Origin: Ciceribacter sp. L1K22
Lineage (GTDB): Bacteria > Pseudomonadota > Alphaproteobacteria > Rhizobiales > Rhizobiaceae
Assembly (NCBI RefSeq): GCF_017599385.1
Contig: NZ_JAGFPK010000001.1
Coordinates: 250,177 to 314,176, forward strand
Reading direction: 5' to 3'
Length of the DNA stretch: 64,000 nt
The notes beneath the pieces are model-generated. The model was given only the letters and a program-made list of their open reading frames with translations. It did no database searches and was not told the origin of the DNA. Each line of letters opens with the position of its first letter. Position 1 is the stretch's first letter. Position numbers and translations under genes: made by a program. Positions 19,200-28,421 of the stretch are shown piece after piece.

Positions 19200-20645
19200 T
19201 TACCCCGCGGCCGCTATCAGCGCCTGTAGCATCTCGTCCACGGTCGAGAGCAGCTTCGACGCCGCCTTGTAGGACTGCTCGACATCGAGCAGCAGAGACA
19301 ATTCCTCATCGAGGCTCACACCGGTTTCGCTGGTATAGGCCTCTTCGGCCCGCAGCAGCATTGCGGTTTTCTTTTCCGCACCGGAGGAGGCATTCGAACG
19401 ATACTGTTCCAGCCAGCCAACGGAATTGGTGGAGAATTCGAGAAGGCTGGTGTTGTCGTCGAGCTGGGTCGCCGGGTCGAACACCATATCGCCGGTCATA
19501 TTGTCGAGGAACGACGACAGCAGATCGGTGAAGCCGCTCAGATCGTCGGGGTTCTGGTCGTACACCATACCGTCGCGCAACAGCATCGGGTCGCCGCCGG
19601 CCGATTGCTGCACAAGCGGGTTCACCGCGATGAGGGCAGCAAGGCCTGGTTCGATCGTGCCCGTGGTCAGCGTGGTGCCGGTCGGCCAGGTAAAGAGACC
19701 GGGCATGTCCGGGCCTATGGTGGCCGGATCGCTTTCCGCGAAGGCCGTGATGAGGCCTCGGGCCACTTCATCGAGCTGGCTCTGGAATACCGGGGCGATC
19801 TCGTCACGAATCTGCAGGGAGGCCGCGATGGAACCCCGCGCGGTTGTGTCGCCGCCGACGCCGAGATTGACCGGAATACCGTCAATGTAGACGGAGTTGC
19901 CGACCACGTTTGCGTCGTAGTTCATCGTCGGAGCGAACGACACCGTGCGCGGTATCGTTTCGTAGAGCGCCGTTCCGTCCGCCGTGTAGAGGACGATATC
20001 GTTGTTGTCGCGGGTCTGGACTGTTACGCCGACGAGCTTCGAGATGTCCTTGACGATCGCATCGCGCTGATCCAACGCGTCGTTCGGATCGTCCCCGGTC
20101 GCCGTGGCCTGGACGATGATACGGTTGACCTTGTCGAGGCTGGTCAAAAGGTCGTTGAGCTCGCCGACCGCCGTCGAGATATCCTTGTCGGCCTGTGCAC
20201 GAATCTGCTGGACCGAGTTCGACGCATTGTTCAGCGAATTGACGACATCGACCGCCGAGGAGACCGTCGTCTGCGCCAGAGACAGTTCGCCGGGTTTGGC
20301 GGCGAACTGTTCAAGGCTGTTGTAGAATTCGGCAAGATAGGTGGAGGGCGCCAGCTCATAGTCGTTGCCGCCGAGGATCGACTGCAACTGCTCCAGTCCT
20401 TCCAGCAGGACGTCCTGGCCGGAGCTCTCGGAGCTCGCGAGGAACATCTGCCGCTGCAGGACGTCCTGTTCGGCGCGATTGGTGGCTACCACCGTCGCGC
20501 CTTCCAGGGTCGTCATGACGACCGTCGAACGCTTCACATAGTTTTCATTGCCCGCATTGGCAATATTCTTGGAAATCACAGCCGACGTTTCGCCGGAGTT
20601 CGTGAATACGCTTTTTGCCGAATGAAGTGCAGATGTGAGCGTCAT
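19200..20645 (-). CDS. flgK: Hook-associated protein FlgK (HAP1)
   Basis: A 481-residue exported junction protein between hook and FlgL. The N-terminus has the rod/hook motif (ISKNIANAGNENYVKRSTVV, matching the NxANxxTxGY family). The C-terminus (VSLDEELSLLLDVEQSYKA, ending LLSTVDEMLQAL) matches the FlgK end. The central region is beta-rich and variable. It is transcribed after flgE with a 33-base gap and immediately before flgL. Confidence 0.94.
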   Translation of the reverse strand: MTLTSALHSAKSVFTNSGETSAVISKNIANAGNENYVKRSTVVMTTLEGATVVATNRAEQDVLQRQMFLASSESSGQDVLLEGLEQLQSILGGNDYELAPSTYLAEFYNSLEQFAAKPGELSLAQTTVSSAVDVVNSLNNASNSVQQIRAQADKDISTAVGELNDLLTSLDKVNRIIVQATATGDDPNDALDQRDAIVKDISKLVGVTVQTRDNNDIVLYTADGTALYETIPRTVSFAPTMNYDANVVGNSVYIDGIPVNLGVGGDTTARGSIAASLQIRDEIAPVFQSQLDEVARGLITAFAESDPATIGPDMPGLFTWPTGTTLTTGTIEPGLAALIAVNPLVQQSAGGDPMLLRDGMVYDQNPDDLSGFTDLLSSFLDNMTGDMVFDPATQLDDNTSLLEFSTNSVGWLEQYRSNASSGAEKKTAMLLRAEEAYTSETGVSLDEELSLLLDVEQSYKAASKLLSTVDEMLQALIAAAG

Positions 20646-20678
20646 AGGATCATCCTAAGGCTTGGCTTTCGGGCCGGT

Positions 20679-21899
20679 TTACCGCTTGAGGTTTACGAGC
20701 ACCTCAAGCAGTTCCGAGCCCGTCTGGAACACTTTCGAGTTCGCGGTGTAACTGCGTTGAGCCTCGATCATCGCGGTCAATTCTTCCGCGATGTCCACGT
20801 TCGAATCTTCCAGCGCGCCCGACAGAACAGAGCCGAAGCCGGAGTTCTGGGCGTAGCCGAGGACGACGACGCCGGAGGTGTTGCTCTGGGTGTAGAGGTT
20901 GCCGGCCACCGGGTTGAGGTTGTCCGGCGACTGCACGGTCGCAAGCGCGACGCGATAACGGGGCACGAGCTTACCGTTGGTGTAGAGAACGGACACGACA
21001 CCGTCGGCGCTGACTTCGTAGCCCTTGACGGTTGCCGCCTCGTTGCCGTCGATGTTGGCCTTGACCGACCAGTCCGCGTTGAGCTGCGTGGTGCCGGTGA
21101 TGTCGAGCGTAATCGGCGGCAGTTCGGCGCCGTCGAGAATGGTGTCGTCGAGCAAAGTGGTGGTCAGCGAGGTCGGCGATGGCGGCACGACGAGCTGGCC
21201 GTCGACATCGAAGGTCAGCGTGGTCGCAGCAAGCGCCGAGACCGGGGTGCCGTTGTCGTCATAGCTTGCCGAAACTTCCCATTCGTTGACCGCGGTCTTT
21301 TCGTAGGTGAAGGTCAGCAGACGTGTGTTGCCCTGGCTGTCGATCGCGACGACCGAGGTTGTCTTGGTGTCGCCGATTGCCGCGCTTGAGGGAACGTTGA
21401 CCAGCAGCGTGCCGGTTTCGGACGCCTTGGCCTCGATCGCAGCCGAGGCCAGGTTAATCGGCTCGAGACCGTCGAATCCGTTGACAACGATGGTCGGATC
21501 CTCGGTCGAGGAATACTGGTAACCCATCAGGGTGTAGCCAGCCGCGTTCTGCAGCGTGCCGTCGTCCATCGGGACGAAGGAGCCGGCGCGGGTCATGTAG
21601 TTGGTACCATCGGCACCCGTGACGATGAAGAAACCGCTGCCGTTGATGGCAAGGTCGGTCTTCGAGGTCGTGTAGGAGAACGTGCCCTGGTCGGAAATGT
21701 TGTACCGCACGACGCTGTTGACGCCGCCGGAATTGTAGGCGCCGGCCGTCGACGGCAGGATCATGGACGAGAACTGGATGTCGGCCCGCTTGTACCCGAC
21801 GGTGCTGGAGTTGGCGATGTTCTCACCAACCGTTCCGAGACGATTTGCCTGGGCATTCATCCCGGACACGCCGGTACGCATGGTTCCGTAAAGGCTCAT
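20679..21899 (-). CDS. flgE: Flagellar hook protein FlgE
   Basis: A 406-residue subunit of the hook, the flexible joint. The N-terminus shows MSLYGTMRTGVSGMNAQANR and GENIANSSTVGYKRADIQF, the rod/hook signature. The C-terminus DSNVDIAEELTAMIEAQRSY is the conserved hook/rod ending. The centre is Thr- and Ser-rich beta structure. GAGGAC lies six bases upstream of the ATG. It heads the hook/junction gene set and is separated from rem by a hairpin (21,971-22,009), so it probably has its own promoter. Confidence 0.95.
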   Translation of the reverse strand: MSLYGTMRTGVSGMNAQANRLGTVGENIANSSTVGYKRADIQFSSMILPSTAGAYNSGGVNSVVRYNISDQGTFSYTTSKTDLAINGSGFFIVTGADGTNYMTRAGSFVPMDDGTLQNAAGYTLMGYQYSSTEDPTIVVNGFDGLEPINLASAAIEAKASETGTLLVNVPSSAAIGDTKTTSVVAIDSQGNTRLLTFTYEKTAVNEWEVSASYDDNGTPVSALAATTLTFDVDGQLVVPPSPTSLTTTLLDDTILDGAELPPITLDITGTTQLNADWSVKANIDGNEAATVKGYEVSADGVVSVLYTNGKLVPRYRVALATVQSPDNLNPVAGNLYTQSNTSGVVVLGYAQNSGFGSVLSGALEDSNVDIAEELTAMIEAQRSYTANSKVFQTGSELLEVLVNLKR

Positions 21900-21970
21900 A
21901 GTAAGTCCTCACTCAAGATGTCTTAGGGAGAGATTATGAAATGGGCCTTGCGTGAAGCTGTCTGAAAAGT

Positions 21971-22009
21971 GGCGGCTCGATCTTTTCCGTTTTACGGAGA
22001 TCGGCCGCC
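21971..22009 (-). terminator. Hairpin between rem and flgE
   Basis: GGCGGC(T)CGATCT pairs with AGATCGGCCGCC around an inner CCG/CGG pair, making a long hairpin with one bulge just after the rem stop codon. In the leftward direction it is followed by ACTTTTCAG. It may end the rem transcript in part, or act as an attenuator for flgE. Confidence 0.5.
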
Positions 22010-22028
22010 CCAGGCCCAATGGAACAGA

Positions 22029-22700
22029 TCAGTTCCAGTCGATGCAGTAACCGAGGAAACGCTTGGAATCGATGGGATCGAAGCCGAGCTTCTTGCGCAG
22101 CTTCTTGCGAAGCTTGCTGATGTGGCTTTCAACGACGTTTTCCTCGACCTCGTCGTCGAAGAGGCCGTAGATCGCGTTGAAGATCTGGGACTTGGATACG
22201 CGGCGACCGCGGTTCTGGACCAAATATTCGAGGATGCGGCGCTCGCGGCGCGGCAGCGGGAAGATTTCGCCAGAGATTTCCGGATCGCGGCCGTCCGCGA
22301 AGACACGAATCGGTCCGATCTCGGAGAAATTGGTGATCGCTTTCAGGCGGCGACGGATCGCCGCCGCACGGGCCATGATCTCGCGAGGATGGACCGGCTT
22401 GCGCACCACGTCGTCCACGCCACAATCGAAAAGGGCCAACGTGGCCTCCAAGGAGGGCTGGTCGCTGACCGCAATAACCGGAGCTGTGGTCCGGTCGCGT
22501 ATCGCTCTCGGCAGCTCCAGGGTGCGATCACCCTGGCCCAACAAGAAAGCCTCGACAGCCGCGATATCAGAATCGGCCGCCGAGTTTACCCATTCGCCAA
22601 ACTCCGCCGGATCGAAACCCGTCGAAGGAATGCCTTCACGTCCAAAAAGGGAAGTATACCCATCTTTCACGAGCTCTCGCTCATCAACCACTACGATCAT
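22029..22700 (-). CDS. rem: Motility activator Rem, OmpR-type response regulator with non-canonical receiver
   Basis: A 223-residue transcription factor known in S. meliloti to activate the class II/III flagellar genes during exponential growth. The N-terminal domain has a receiver fold ([15 protein letters not shown]; Lys in VVRKPV near residue 104), but the usual phospho-acceptor Asp is missing where expected (AFLLG), so it is probably not switched by phosphorylation. The C-terminus has the winged helix ([30 protein letters not shown]). GGAGG lies seven bases upstream. A CtrA-like box and a large inverted repeat lie upstream. Confidence 0.92.
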   Translation of the reverse strand: MIVVVDERELVKDGYTSLFGREGIPSTGFDPAEFGEWVNSAADSDIAAVEAFLLGQGDRTLELPRAIRDRTTAPVIAVSDQPSLEATLALFDCGVDDVVRKPVHPREIMARAAAIRRRLKAITNFSEIGPIRVFADGRDPEISGEIFPLPRRERRILEYLVQNRGRRVSKSQIFNAIYGLFDDEVEENVVESHISKLRKKLRKKLGFDPIDSKRFLGYCIDWN

Positions 22701-22791
22701 TCGTCCGCCTCCGAATCAGTGTGGTGCCTCGATGAACAATGGGTACGAATCGGGCGAATCGCGGACAAGGGTAGAAAGTTAATGGTGGGTA

Positions 22792-22807
22792 TTAATAATT
22801 GCTTAAC
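22792..22807. promoter_or_regulatory. CtrA-like box upstream of rem
   Basis: TTAA, seven bases, then TTAAC: an exact match to the full CtrA site TTAA-N7-TTAAC. It lies 92-107 bases upstream of the rem start in an A/T-rich region. This fits cell-cycle control of motility known in rhizobia. Binding is inferred. Confidence 0.65.
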
Positions 22808-22809
22808 TT

Positions 22810-22861
22810 TTGTGTGCCGATTTGATCTATATATAGTGGCTCGGCGCCTTTTGGCACACAA
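22810..22861. repeat. Inverted repeat in the rem control region
   Basis: TTGTGTGCC (22810-22818) and GGCACACAA (22853-22861) are perfect 9-base inverted arms, 34 bases apart, flanking an A/T-rich TATATATA core. They could bind a dimeric regulator such as VisN/VisR or form a cruciform or RNA stem. The function is unknown. Confidence 0.6.
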
Positions 22862-22977
22862 TTTTCAAGTGGAAAAATTAACACTTTCCTAAAATAGGCT
22901 TGCGCGGCAATTTTCGTCCGCATTCCTGCCTTAATCGCCCAGATTCCGCTCTCATTAGCGAATGCAATTTTTGGTTG

Positions 22978-23559
22978 TCATGGATCGCAGAAGTTTTTGG
23001 CGTTCGGCGTCCATTTTCCGTAACCTGTCGCGACCAGATTTGAGATCACGCGACACACATAACGCTTCTGCGCGGGGTCGTTGTTCGGGCCTGCGTGGTA
23101 TCTGGCCACCGCCATCGTCCACGTCTCATGGCGCTGGTGGAGGTTGGTCAGAAACTTCGCTGCGTATTCGACATTACGTCGCGGTTCGAACATCGCATCG
23201 ACGGATGGGAAATTCTCGCCGTGGAAATGATGATTGATCTGCATACAGCCGACGTCGATGAGCTTCGCGCCACTGCGTCTGGCCTGGCGAAACGCCTCCA
23301 ATGCCTCCTCGCGGCTCGACAGAAACACGGCCTTGCCCTCGATGTTCATAGCGTAAGGCTGGAGTGACCCCTTGCGTCCCGTCTCCGTCAGGCCGACCGA
23401 ATAAAGAATGCCTTCCGGTATGCCGTACCGGGCCGCGGCGCCCCGTATCTCGCGCTCGCAAGCTCCCGACGCGGCGGATGCGTGGCTGTCAGAGATAGAC
23501 GCCCCCAGCCCGATTATTGCCGTTATCAGCAACAGTGCGCGCCGCGGATATGTCTTCAT
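22978..23559 (-). CDS. Lytic transglycosylase-like protein in the flagellar cluster
   Basis: A 193-residue periplasmic enzyme candidate. A hydrophobic signal sequence (about residues 7-22, ALLLITAIIGLGA) leads to a lysozyme-like fold. The catalytic Glu59 is in GLTETGRKGS, followed by VGCMQINHHFH and AVARYHAGPN, the three motifs of family 1 transglycosylases. It could open peptidoglycan for the rod or motor, replacing the hydrolase domain missing from FlgJ. The start at 23559 lies inside the 3' end of fliK (71-base overlap in another frame). The role is inferred. Confidence 0.8.
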   Translation of the reverse strand: MKTYPRRALLLITAIIGLGASISDSHASAASGACEREIRGAAARYGIPEGILYSVGLTETGRKGSLQPYAMNIEGKAVFLSSREEALEAFRQARRSGAKLIDVGCMQINHHFHGENFPSVDAMFEPRRNVEYAAKFLTNLHQRHETWTMAVARYHAGPNNDPAQKRYVCRVISNLVATGYGKWTPNAKNFCDP

Positions 23560-24928
23560 TGCCGGAACCTTGATTATCGAAACTGCTGGAAAACGACTGC
23601 GAACGATCGCCACCGCCGCCATTGGACGAGGCTTGCTGGCGGCCGTCGCCCTGTGGCGCCTGTCCGGACGACTGCTGGCCGTTCTGCTGGCTCGTATCGC
23701 TCGAGCTCCGGTCGGTGCTGGCAATCGAGATCTGGATGCTGTCGACCGCATAACCCTGCGCTCTTAGCGTCTTCATGATCTCGTTGTTGTCTTCATTGAG
23801 TTTGCGATATGCCGCTCCGTTTTCGACCGTCAGATGGACGCTCAGCGTCTCACCGTGCAGTCGAAGGGTGGCGGTCACGTTCCCAAGCTCGATGGGGCTC
23901 ATCTGGATCTTGAGCGTGTTCATGACCTTGCCGGCTGCCGCATGCGTTCCAACGCCAGTCAAATCAGACCCTGCCTGCAACGCGCTGACCCAGTCACGAT
24001 CACCACTCATCGCCGCGGCTATATTGGCCGCATTGCTCGTGGAAACCGGAGCGATATAGCGGCGGGATTCGAGAACCGCGACCGTCGGCGTGTTGTCAGC
24101 ATTGCCCGATGTGCCGGCGTCCGCCGAGGCCTCGGCGGTCTGCAGGACCAGCGGCTGCCCCTTGCCGTCGGCCCTTACCGCCCGGAAAGAAGCGCCCCCA
24201 TCATCGCGCATATCCGCCGTGTCTTCCGCAGACTGCCCGTCGGCGAGCAAAGCCGCGACGTCGATATCATCGTCATTGCCCTTCTCCGCCGCATCGACCG
24301 ATGCGGTCCTGGAGGCTTCGCCGTCCTGGGATCGGGTCTTGCCCGTGTTCGACTTGACGCCGGCATTTGCCTGTCCTGCCACCTCGCCGGCAGCAGCGAG
24401 CAGGCTGAAAACTTCCTCAAGAGGATTTGCGGTCGCGCCGGCTTGGGCAGCATCGGCATTCAGCTCATCCGTGGCGGCCGACTGCGCCTTGTCTGTCGTC
24501 AGATCATCGCCGGACGCGACATCCTCGAGAGCGTCCTTCGCGGTCTTTCGCACCGCAGCCTTGTCGGTCTTCGACTTCGCCTCGCCGGTCTTCTCGTCCT
24601 GTCCGACACGACTATCATCGGACGCCTGGCGGTTATGTCTCCCATGCTGGCCAGATGCTTCCATGCCGCGGATCGCAGCGGCGGCGCGGAGATCGATGAT
24701 CGGCTTGCGGGACGACTGCGTGCCTTCCTGTCCATCGGCCTGTGTCGTACCGGTAGCAGCAGCGTCGGCATCGTCGTCGGGAGTTTGGCGAGAGGAGTTC
24801 TGATCCTGTTGTTCTGCACCGGAAAGCGCGTGGGAGAACCCCGGCTCGGCCGACTTGCCGGTCTTGCCTGACGCGTAAGACGCGCCGTCATTGGCATGAA
24901 CCTTTGGCGCAATGCTGGGGTCAATCAT
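23489..24928 (-). CDS. fliK: Flagellar hook-length control protein FliK (formerly MotD)
   Basis: A 479-residue exported ruler/switch protein. The N-terminal two thirds is low-complexity, acidic and rich in Ala, Asp, Gly and Ser, as in FliK. The C-terminal Flg_hook-type domain (about residues 340-420) shows LKIQMSPIELGNVTATLRLH and LSVHLTVENGAAYRKL, which signals the switch from hook to filament. The end is Gln/Ser/Gly-rich. It follows motC with a 4-base ATGA overlap. In S. meliloti this position was first called motD and later shown to be fliK. Confidence 0.88.
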   Translation of the reverse strand: MIDPSIAPKVHANDGASYASGKTGKSAEPGFSHALSGAEQQDQNSSRQTPDDDADAAATGTTQADGQEGTQSSRKPIIDLRAAAAIRGMEASGQHGRHNRQASDDSRVGQDEKTGEAKSKTDKAAVRKTAKDALEDVASGDDLTTDKAQSAATDELNADAAQAGATANPLEEVFSLLAAAGEVAGQANAGVKSNTGKTRSQDGEASRTASVDAAEKGNDDDIDVAALLADGQSAEDTADMRDDGGASFRAVRADGKGQPLVLQTAEASADAGTSGNADNTPTVAVLESRRYIAPVSTSNAANIAAAMSGDRDWVSALQAGSDLTGVGTHAAAGKVMNTLKIQMSPIELGNVTATLRLHGETLSVHLTVENGAAYRKLNEDNNEIMKTLRAQGYAVDSIQISIASTDRSSSDTSQQNGQQSSGQAPQGDGRQQASSNGGGGDRSQSFSSSFDNQGSGNEDISAARTVADNGNNRAGGVYL

Positions 24929-26211
24929 GGGACGACACTTTCCTGATCCAGCAAGCTGTCGATTTCATCGAGCTTGCTTCTGCCTTTTTCGACAAATGAT
25001 GTGAATTCAGGATCATCCTGCGGTGGCGTCGCGCCGTCCGCGGTCTGGACCGGCTCTGCCGCGGGAGGTTCGGCCGCGGCCTGTTCGCCGCCGTCCGTCG
25101 CTTTGGTTTCGCCATCTCCCGGTATGGTGATAAGTGTTTCAGCTTGCGTGAAACTGTCCGGATCGGGTGCCCGCAGGACCTCGCGTCCGACAGCCTCGGC
25201 GGCCGACTTCAGGACGCGATCGGACTCCGTCAGCATCGAATCGGGAATCTGCGAGATCCGCTCGACGACGGCGCCAACCTCCGATGTCGGCAGGTCTGCA
25301 AGCCCACCGTAGAGGTCTGCGAGCGCGCCTAGCGGGTCGCTCTCCTGGCCGCTGAGCTTCTTCGCCTCGACGGCCGCGCTGCGGGCAAGATCGTTTTTGC
25401 CGACGATCGCGGCCTGCCGGGCAATACGGAGGTAGATTTCCCGCCGACGGTCGGCATCCAAAAGATCGAGTGTCGCCAGGAGGTCGTCGCGGTTCAACTG
25501 CTCATAGTAATCCACGCTGAGCTTCACGAAGAGATCGGCGAACTGGCTGGCATATGGCGAGTGCAGAAAGCGGCGGGCGTAGCGCGTCGCGTAGGAAAAT
25601 GCCTTGTCGACCATCTTCGCATCGGTGGCGACCGATATGGAACGGCGAAGGGCCGCCTCCTCGACGATCGTACCGGGTGCGGTGAGGCGGGCAAGATCGT
25701 AGAACTTGAGCGCGGCCGCCGGATCCTGGGTAATCGTGACATTGCCGGCGACGAGGGCAAGATAAGGCGCAATCTTCGTGTCGCGATATTCCGGAACCAT
25801 CGCTGCCAGGCTTTTGGCGATCAACGTTCCCTTACCGCCCAGATACTTGCGGAGGGCGTCGCTGACACGGCTGTCGAAATTGCCGTTGACGTCACGAGCC
25901 ACGAGATACTCAAGCGTCTCGGGATTGCCGCCGCTCATCGCGTAGATCAGTGCCGCGTCGACGTTCCGCACGTCGTCGAACACCGTGGAGTCGGCCGTCC
26001 GCAGCCGCTTGTCGATGGTCTCCAGCATAAAACGCTGCATCTCGGACGCGGAGTGATCGCCGAGCACGACGCTGTCCTGGACGAATTGCAGCGAACGCAG
26101 CATCTTGTAGGGAGGCAGGGTCTCGGCATCCTGCGCCACGACCGGCGCCGGCAGGCTTGCGGCCAGCGCCAGGAGGCAACAGGAAAGCCTCAGGATGCGA
26201 CCTCCCAACAT
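24925..26211 (-). CDS. motC: Periplasmic motor control protein MotC
   Basis: A 428-residue rhizobial protein with a Sec signal peptide (LRLSCCLLALAASLPAPVVA). The mature helical part is known in S. meliloti to bind the periplasmic region of MotB and so gate motor speed. The tail (from about residue 365) is Ala/Pro/Glu-rich. It starts two bases before the motB stop codon and overlaps fliK by four bases. Its stability in the periplasm depends on MotE, whose gene is at 36,220-36,777. Confidence 0.93.
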   Translation of the reverse strand: MLGGRILRLSCCLLALAASLPAPVVAQDAETLPPYKMLRSLQFVQDSVVLGDHSASEMQRFMLETIDKRLRTADSTVFDDVRNVDAALIYAMSGGNPETLEYLVARDVNGNFDSRVSDALRKYLGGKGTLIAKSLAAMVPEYRDTKIAPYLALVAGNVTITQDPAAALKFYDLARLTAPGTIVEEAALRRSISVATDAKMVDKAFSYATRYARRFLHSPYASQFADLFVKLSVDYYEQLNRDDLLATLDLLDADRRREIYLRIARQAAIVGKNDLARSAAVEAKKLSGQESDPLGALADLYGGLADLPTSEVGAVVERISQIPDSMLTESDRVLKSAAEAVGREVLRAPDPDSFTQAETLITIPGDGETKATDGGEQAAAEPPAAEPVQTADGATPPQDDPEFTSFVEKGRSKLDEIDSLLDQESVVP

Positions 26212-26213
26212 GA

Positions 26214-27542
26214 TCAGCCTTGCTCCGCCTCGATCAGGATTTCGATGCGGCGGTTGGCATCGGCCAGCGGATCGTCCGGCACGAGAAGACGACGATCGGC
26301 ATAGCCGGTGACCTGCTCGACGCGACCTTCGCTGAGGCCACCACGCACCAGCATGTAATAGGCGCTGTGGGCGCGGGCCATCGAGAGGCGCCAGTTGTCG
26401 TTTTCCGTCCCCTTGAATTGGCGACCATCCGTATGCCCGCGGATAACGATACGTCCCTGCTGCTGCTCCAGGAGCTTGCCGATGCGTTCCATGGCCAGCA
26501 CCATCTCCTTGCGGGGGACGGCCGAGCCGACATTGAACATGGCGCTGTCGGACTGGTCGGAAATGCTTACGAGGATGCCGCCTTCGGCAGGCGTCACGAT
26601 CAGGCCTTCGGCGAGCTTGCCGGCGACGCCGCCGATTTCCTTCTCGATCTGTGCCTTCAACTGGTCGGCCGCGGCAACCTGCCGTTCGAACGCCTGCTTC
26701 TCGGCGAGATCCGTTGCATCCTCGCTGCTCAGCGCGGTGTCGACATTCGTCTTGCCGTCGTTGGTCTCGGTGACCTCGGAAGGCTGCTCGACCGGCTGGT
26801 CGGCTGGCTGCTCCTCCGGCTTGACGACCTGGAGTTCGCGGGGCTTGTCCTTTGGCAGCATGGCGACCTGCGGCTGCGCTGCCAGGGGATCCTGCGGGTT
26901 GGCGGGATCGGTCTGGCCGGCCTGCGGTGCTGTTGAGGGCACCGGACCGGGCTCACCATCCGACTTCTGCACCTGCTGCGTCCAGAAGTCCGGATCGAAG
27001 GGATCGCGGTAAGCTTCACCACCGTCGGCTCCCGTGCTGGGGCCGGAATCGGCCGCACCGCCCTCGCCCTTGGCGCTGACATTGGCCTGCTGGCCGACTT
27101 CCTGGGCGATCTCGGCCAGGACCGAATAGGGATTTTCGAAGAAGTCCGCCTCGGAATAGTTCTGCTGGTCGCCGGAGCTGGAGGTCTGATCCTCACCTGT
27201 GGCGGCGGCCGAACCTTCGGTCTTGGCGTCCGCGTCGACTTCGGAACGTTCCTGCTTCTGCTCGCCTTCGGCCTGATCGACGGGCTTCTCGATGCCCTTC
27301 TTGGTCGGGCTCTCGTCGGACAGTTTGATCGGATTGAAATAGCTTGCGACCGAGGCCTTGGTTTCCTCGTTGGCGGCATTGACCAGCCACATGACGAGGA
27401 AGAAGGCCATCATCGCGGTCATGAAGTCGGCATACGCGATCTTCCAGGCACCGCCGTGGTGACCGTCGTGATCACCGCCGCCGTGGCGCTTGATGATCAG
27501 GATTTCGTTCTTGCCGTGGTGGTGGTTCTCGCTGTCGCTCAT
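26214..27542 (-). CDS. motB: Flagellar stator protein MotB
   Basis: A 442-residue stator subunit. A His/Gly-rich N-terminal stretch precedes the single transmembrane helix, which carries the proton-binding Asp39 in [20 protein letters not shown] long acidic periplasmic linker (about residues 75-260) is characteristic of the rhizobial MotB that binds MotC. The OmpA-like peptidoglycan-binding domain follows ([24 protein letters not shown]). Its partner MotA is encoded separately at 44,112. The upstream FliH-like gene overlaps it by four bases. Confidence 0.95.
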   Translation of the reverse strand: MSDSENHHHGKNEILIIKRHGGGDHDGHHGGAWKIAYADFMTAMMAFFLVMWLVNAANEETKASVASYFNPIKLSDESPTKKGIEKPVDQAEGEQKQERSEVDADAKTEGSAAATGEDQTSSSGDQQNYSEADFFENPYSVLAEIAQEVGQQANVSAKGEGGAADSGPSTGADGGEAYRDPFDPDFWTQQVQKSDGEPGPVPSTAPQAGQTDPANPQDPLAAQPQVAMLPKDKPRELQVVKPEEQPADQPVEQPSEVTETNDGKTNVDTALSSEDATDLAEKQAFERQVAAADQLKAQIEKEIGGVAGKLAEGLIVTPAEGGILVSISDQSDSAMFNVGSAVPRKEMVLAMERIGKLLEQQQGRIVIRGHTDGRQFKGTENDNWRLSMARAHSAYYMLVRGGLSEGRVEQVTGYADRRLLVPDDPLADANRRIEILIEAEQG

Positions 27543-28174
27543 CCCATCACTTTCCTAAGGCTGGCGGTCCAGGCCGAGATGCGGGTCACGAGCACCGCCT
27601 CGCCGATCTCGACCGAGAGATCGAGATCGTCCGCCGGGACATGGCGGAGCGTCTCGGCCGCTTCCGGCAATGCGGTCTTCAATTTCTCGAACAGGGTCTC
27701 TGGGCCCTTGACGACGATCGTGCCGGCCGAACCGGCGATGATCGCGGCCTCGACCTTGGCTGCGAGTTCGGCGACGGCCTTCGTCGCGATCTCTTCTTCC
27801 AGGAAGGGCGCAATACCTCTGGCGACCTCGTCACTGACGGCGGCCGACAGGTCCGCGGCAAGTCGCTTGAGACTGCGGGCGATCGCGTCCGCCCACTTCA
27901 CATCGCGGTCTTCCTCGATGCGCTTGAGTTCTTCGGCATGCGCGGCCTCGACCTCGACGCGCTCGGCCGTGTAACGGGCGGTCAGTTCGGCGGTTGCAAC
28001 CTCGTAACCCTCGGCATAGGCCTTGCGGCGCTCTTCCTCGACGTCAACAGGCTCCGGCGCATCGAGCGCCGGGAATGGATCGTCGAGCGTGTCGAAAGCC
28101 ATGGACAATTCGGGCTCGGGCATCGGTGCCGGCGCGGAGAAATCTTTCAGATAACGCGAGAGGTGCACGCTCAT
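27539..28174 (-). CDS. FliH-like protein (probable regulator of the export ATPase)
   Basis: A 211-residue soluble protein with an acidic Pro-rich N-terminus, a long coiled-coil (about residues 55-130), and a C-terminal domain with strand-turn-helix features ([35 protein letters not shown]). This layout matches FliH, the dimeric partner of the FliI ATPase. No other fliH is visible, which supports the assignment. The start at 28174 (MSVHLSRY) has GGAGAGCGATC upstream; a start 49 codons earlier is possible but basic and unlike the family. Its position before motB is rhizobial. Confidence 0.6.
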   Translation of the reverse strand: MSVHLSRYLKDFSAPAPMPEPELSMAFDTLDDPFPALDAPEPVDVEEERRKAYAEGYEVATAELTARYTAERVEVEAAHAEELKRIEEDRDVKWADAIARSLKRLAADLSAAVSDEVARGIAPFLEEEIATKAVAELAAKVEAAIIAGSAGTIVVKGPETLFEKLKTALPEAAETLRHVPADDLDLSVEIGEAVLVTRISAWTASLRKVMG

Positions 28175-28346
28175 GATCGCTCTCCATGGCGCTGGCGGCA
28201 ACGGAACGGCGCGACGCTTGCAGCGCCGTGCTTCGGTCTCCAATGGCGGCTTGTCATCATAACAGCTTCGATCCACTCGTGTCGGCCGACACCGGTCGTC
28301 GGCGCGGCGTTCAAACTCCATCGTCCTCGAAGGTTAAGGGACCAAA

Positions 28347-28355
28347 CTTGTGCGA
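28347..28355 (-). promoter_or_regulatory. Class II-type motif TCGCACAAG (FliH-like-motB operon)
   Basis: Read leftward, TCGCACAAG is identical to motifs upstream of fliF (53073-53081) and the DUF1217-flgF operon (43998-44006). Here it lies about 173 bases upstream of the chosen start, longer than the 63-76 bases in the other two. It is a candidate promoter or activator site. Confidence 0.5.
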
Positions 28356-28421
28356 GGGTTAATGACGGGGTTGCCGCCCTACCCCACGGTTGTCGACCGG
28401 GGCGGAGCGGCAGGCTTCAGA

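Noticed and set aside
19605..21389. 594-codon plus-strand frame across flgK and flgE
   Set aside because: It spans the junction of two certain genes and its translation is Arg/Asp/Val-rich with no domain pattern.
28175..28321. Upstream extension of the FliH-like protein by 49 codons
   Set aside because: The extension is Arg/Cys-rich, unlike the family, and the internal ATG at 28174 has a much better ribosome binding site.
28374..28413. Imperfect hairpin after flaC as a terminator
   Set aside because: TGCCGC...GCGGCA and CCCC...GGGG arms match only with several mismatches and no T run, too weak to list as a feature.
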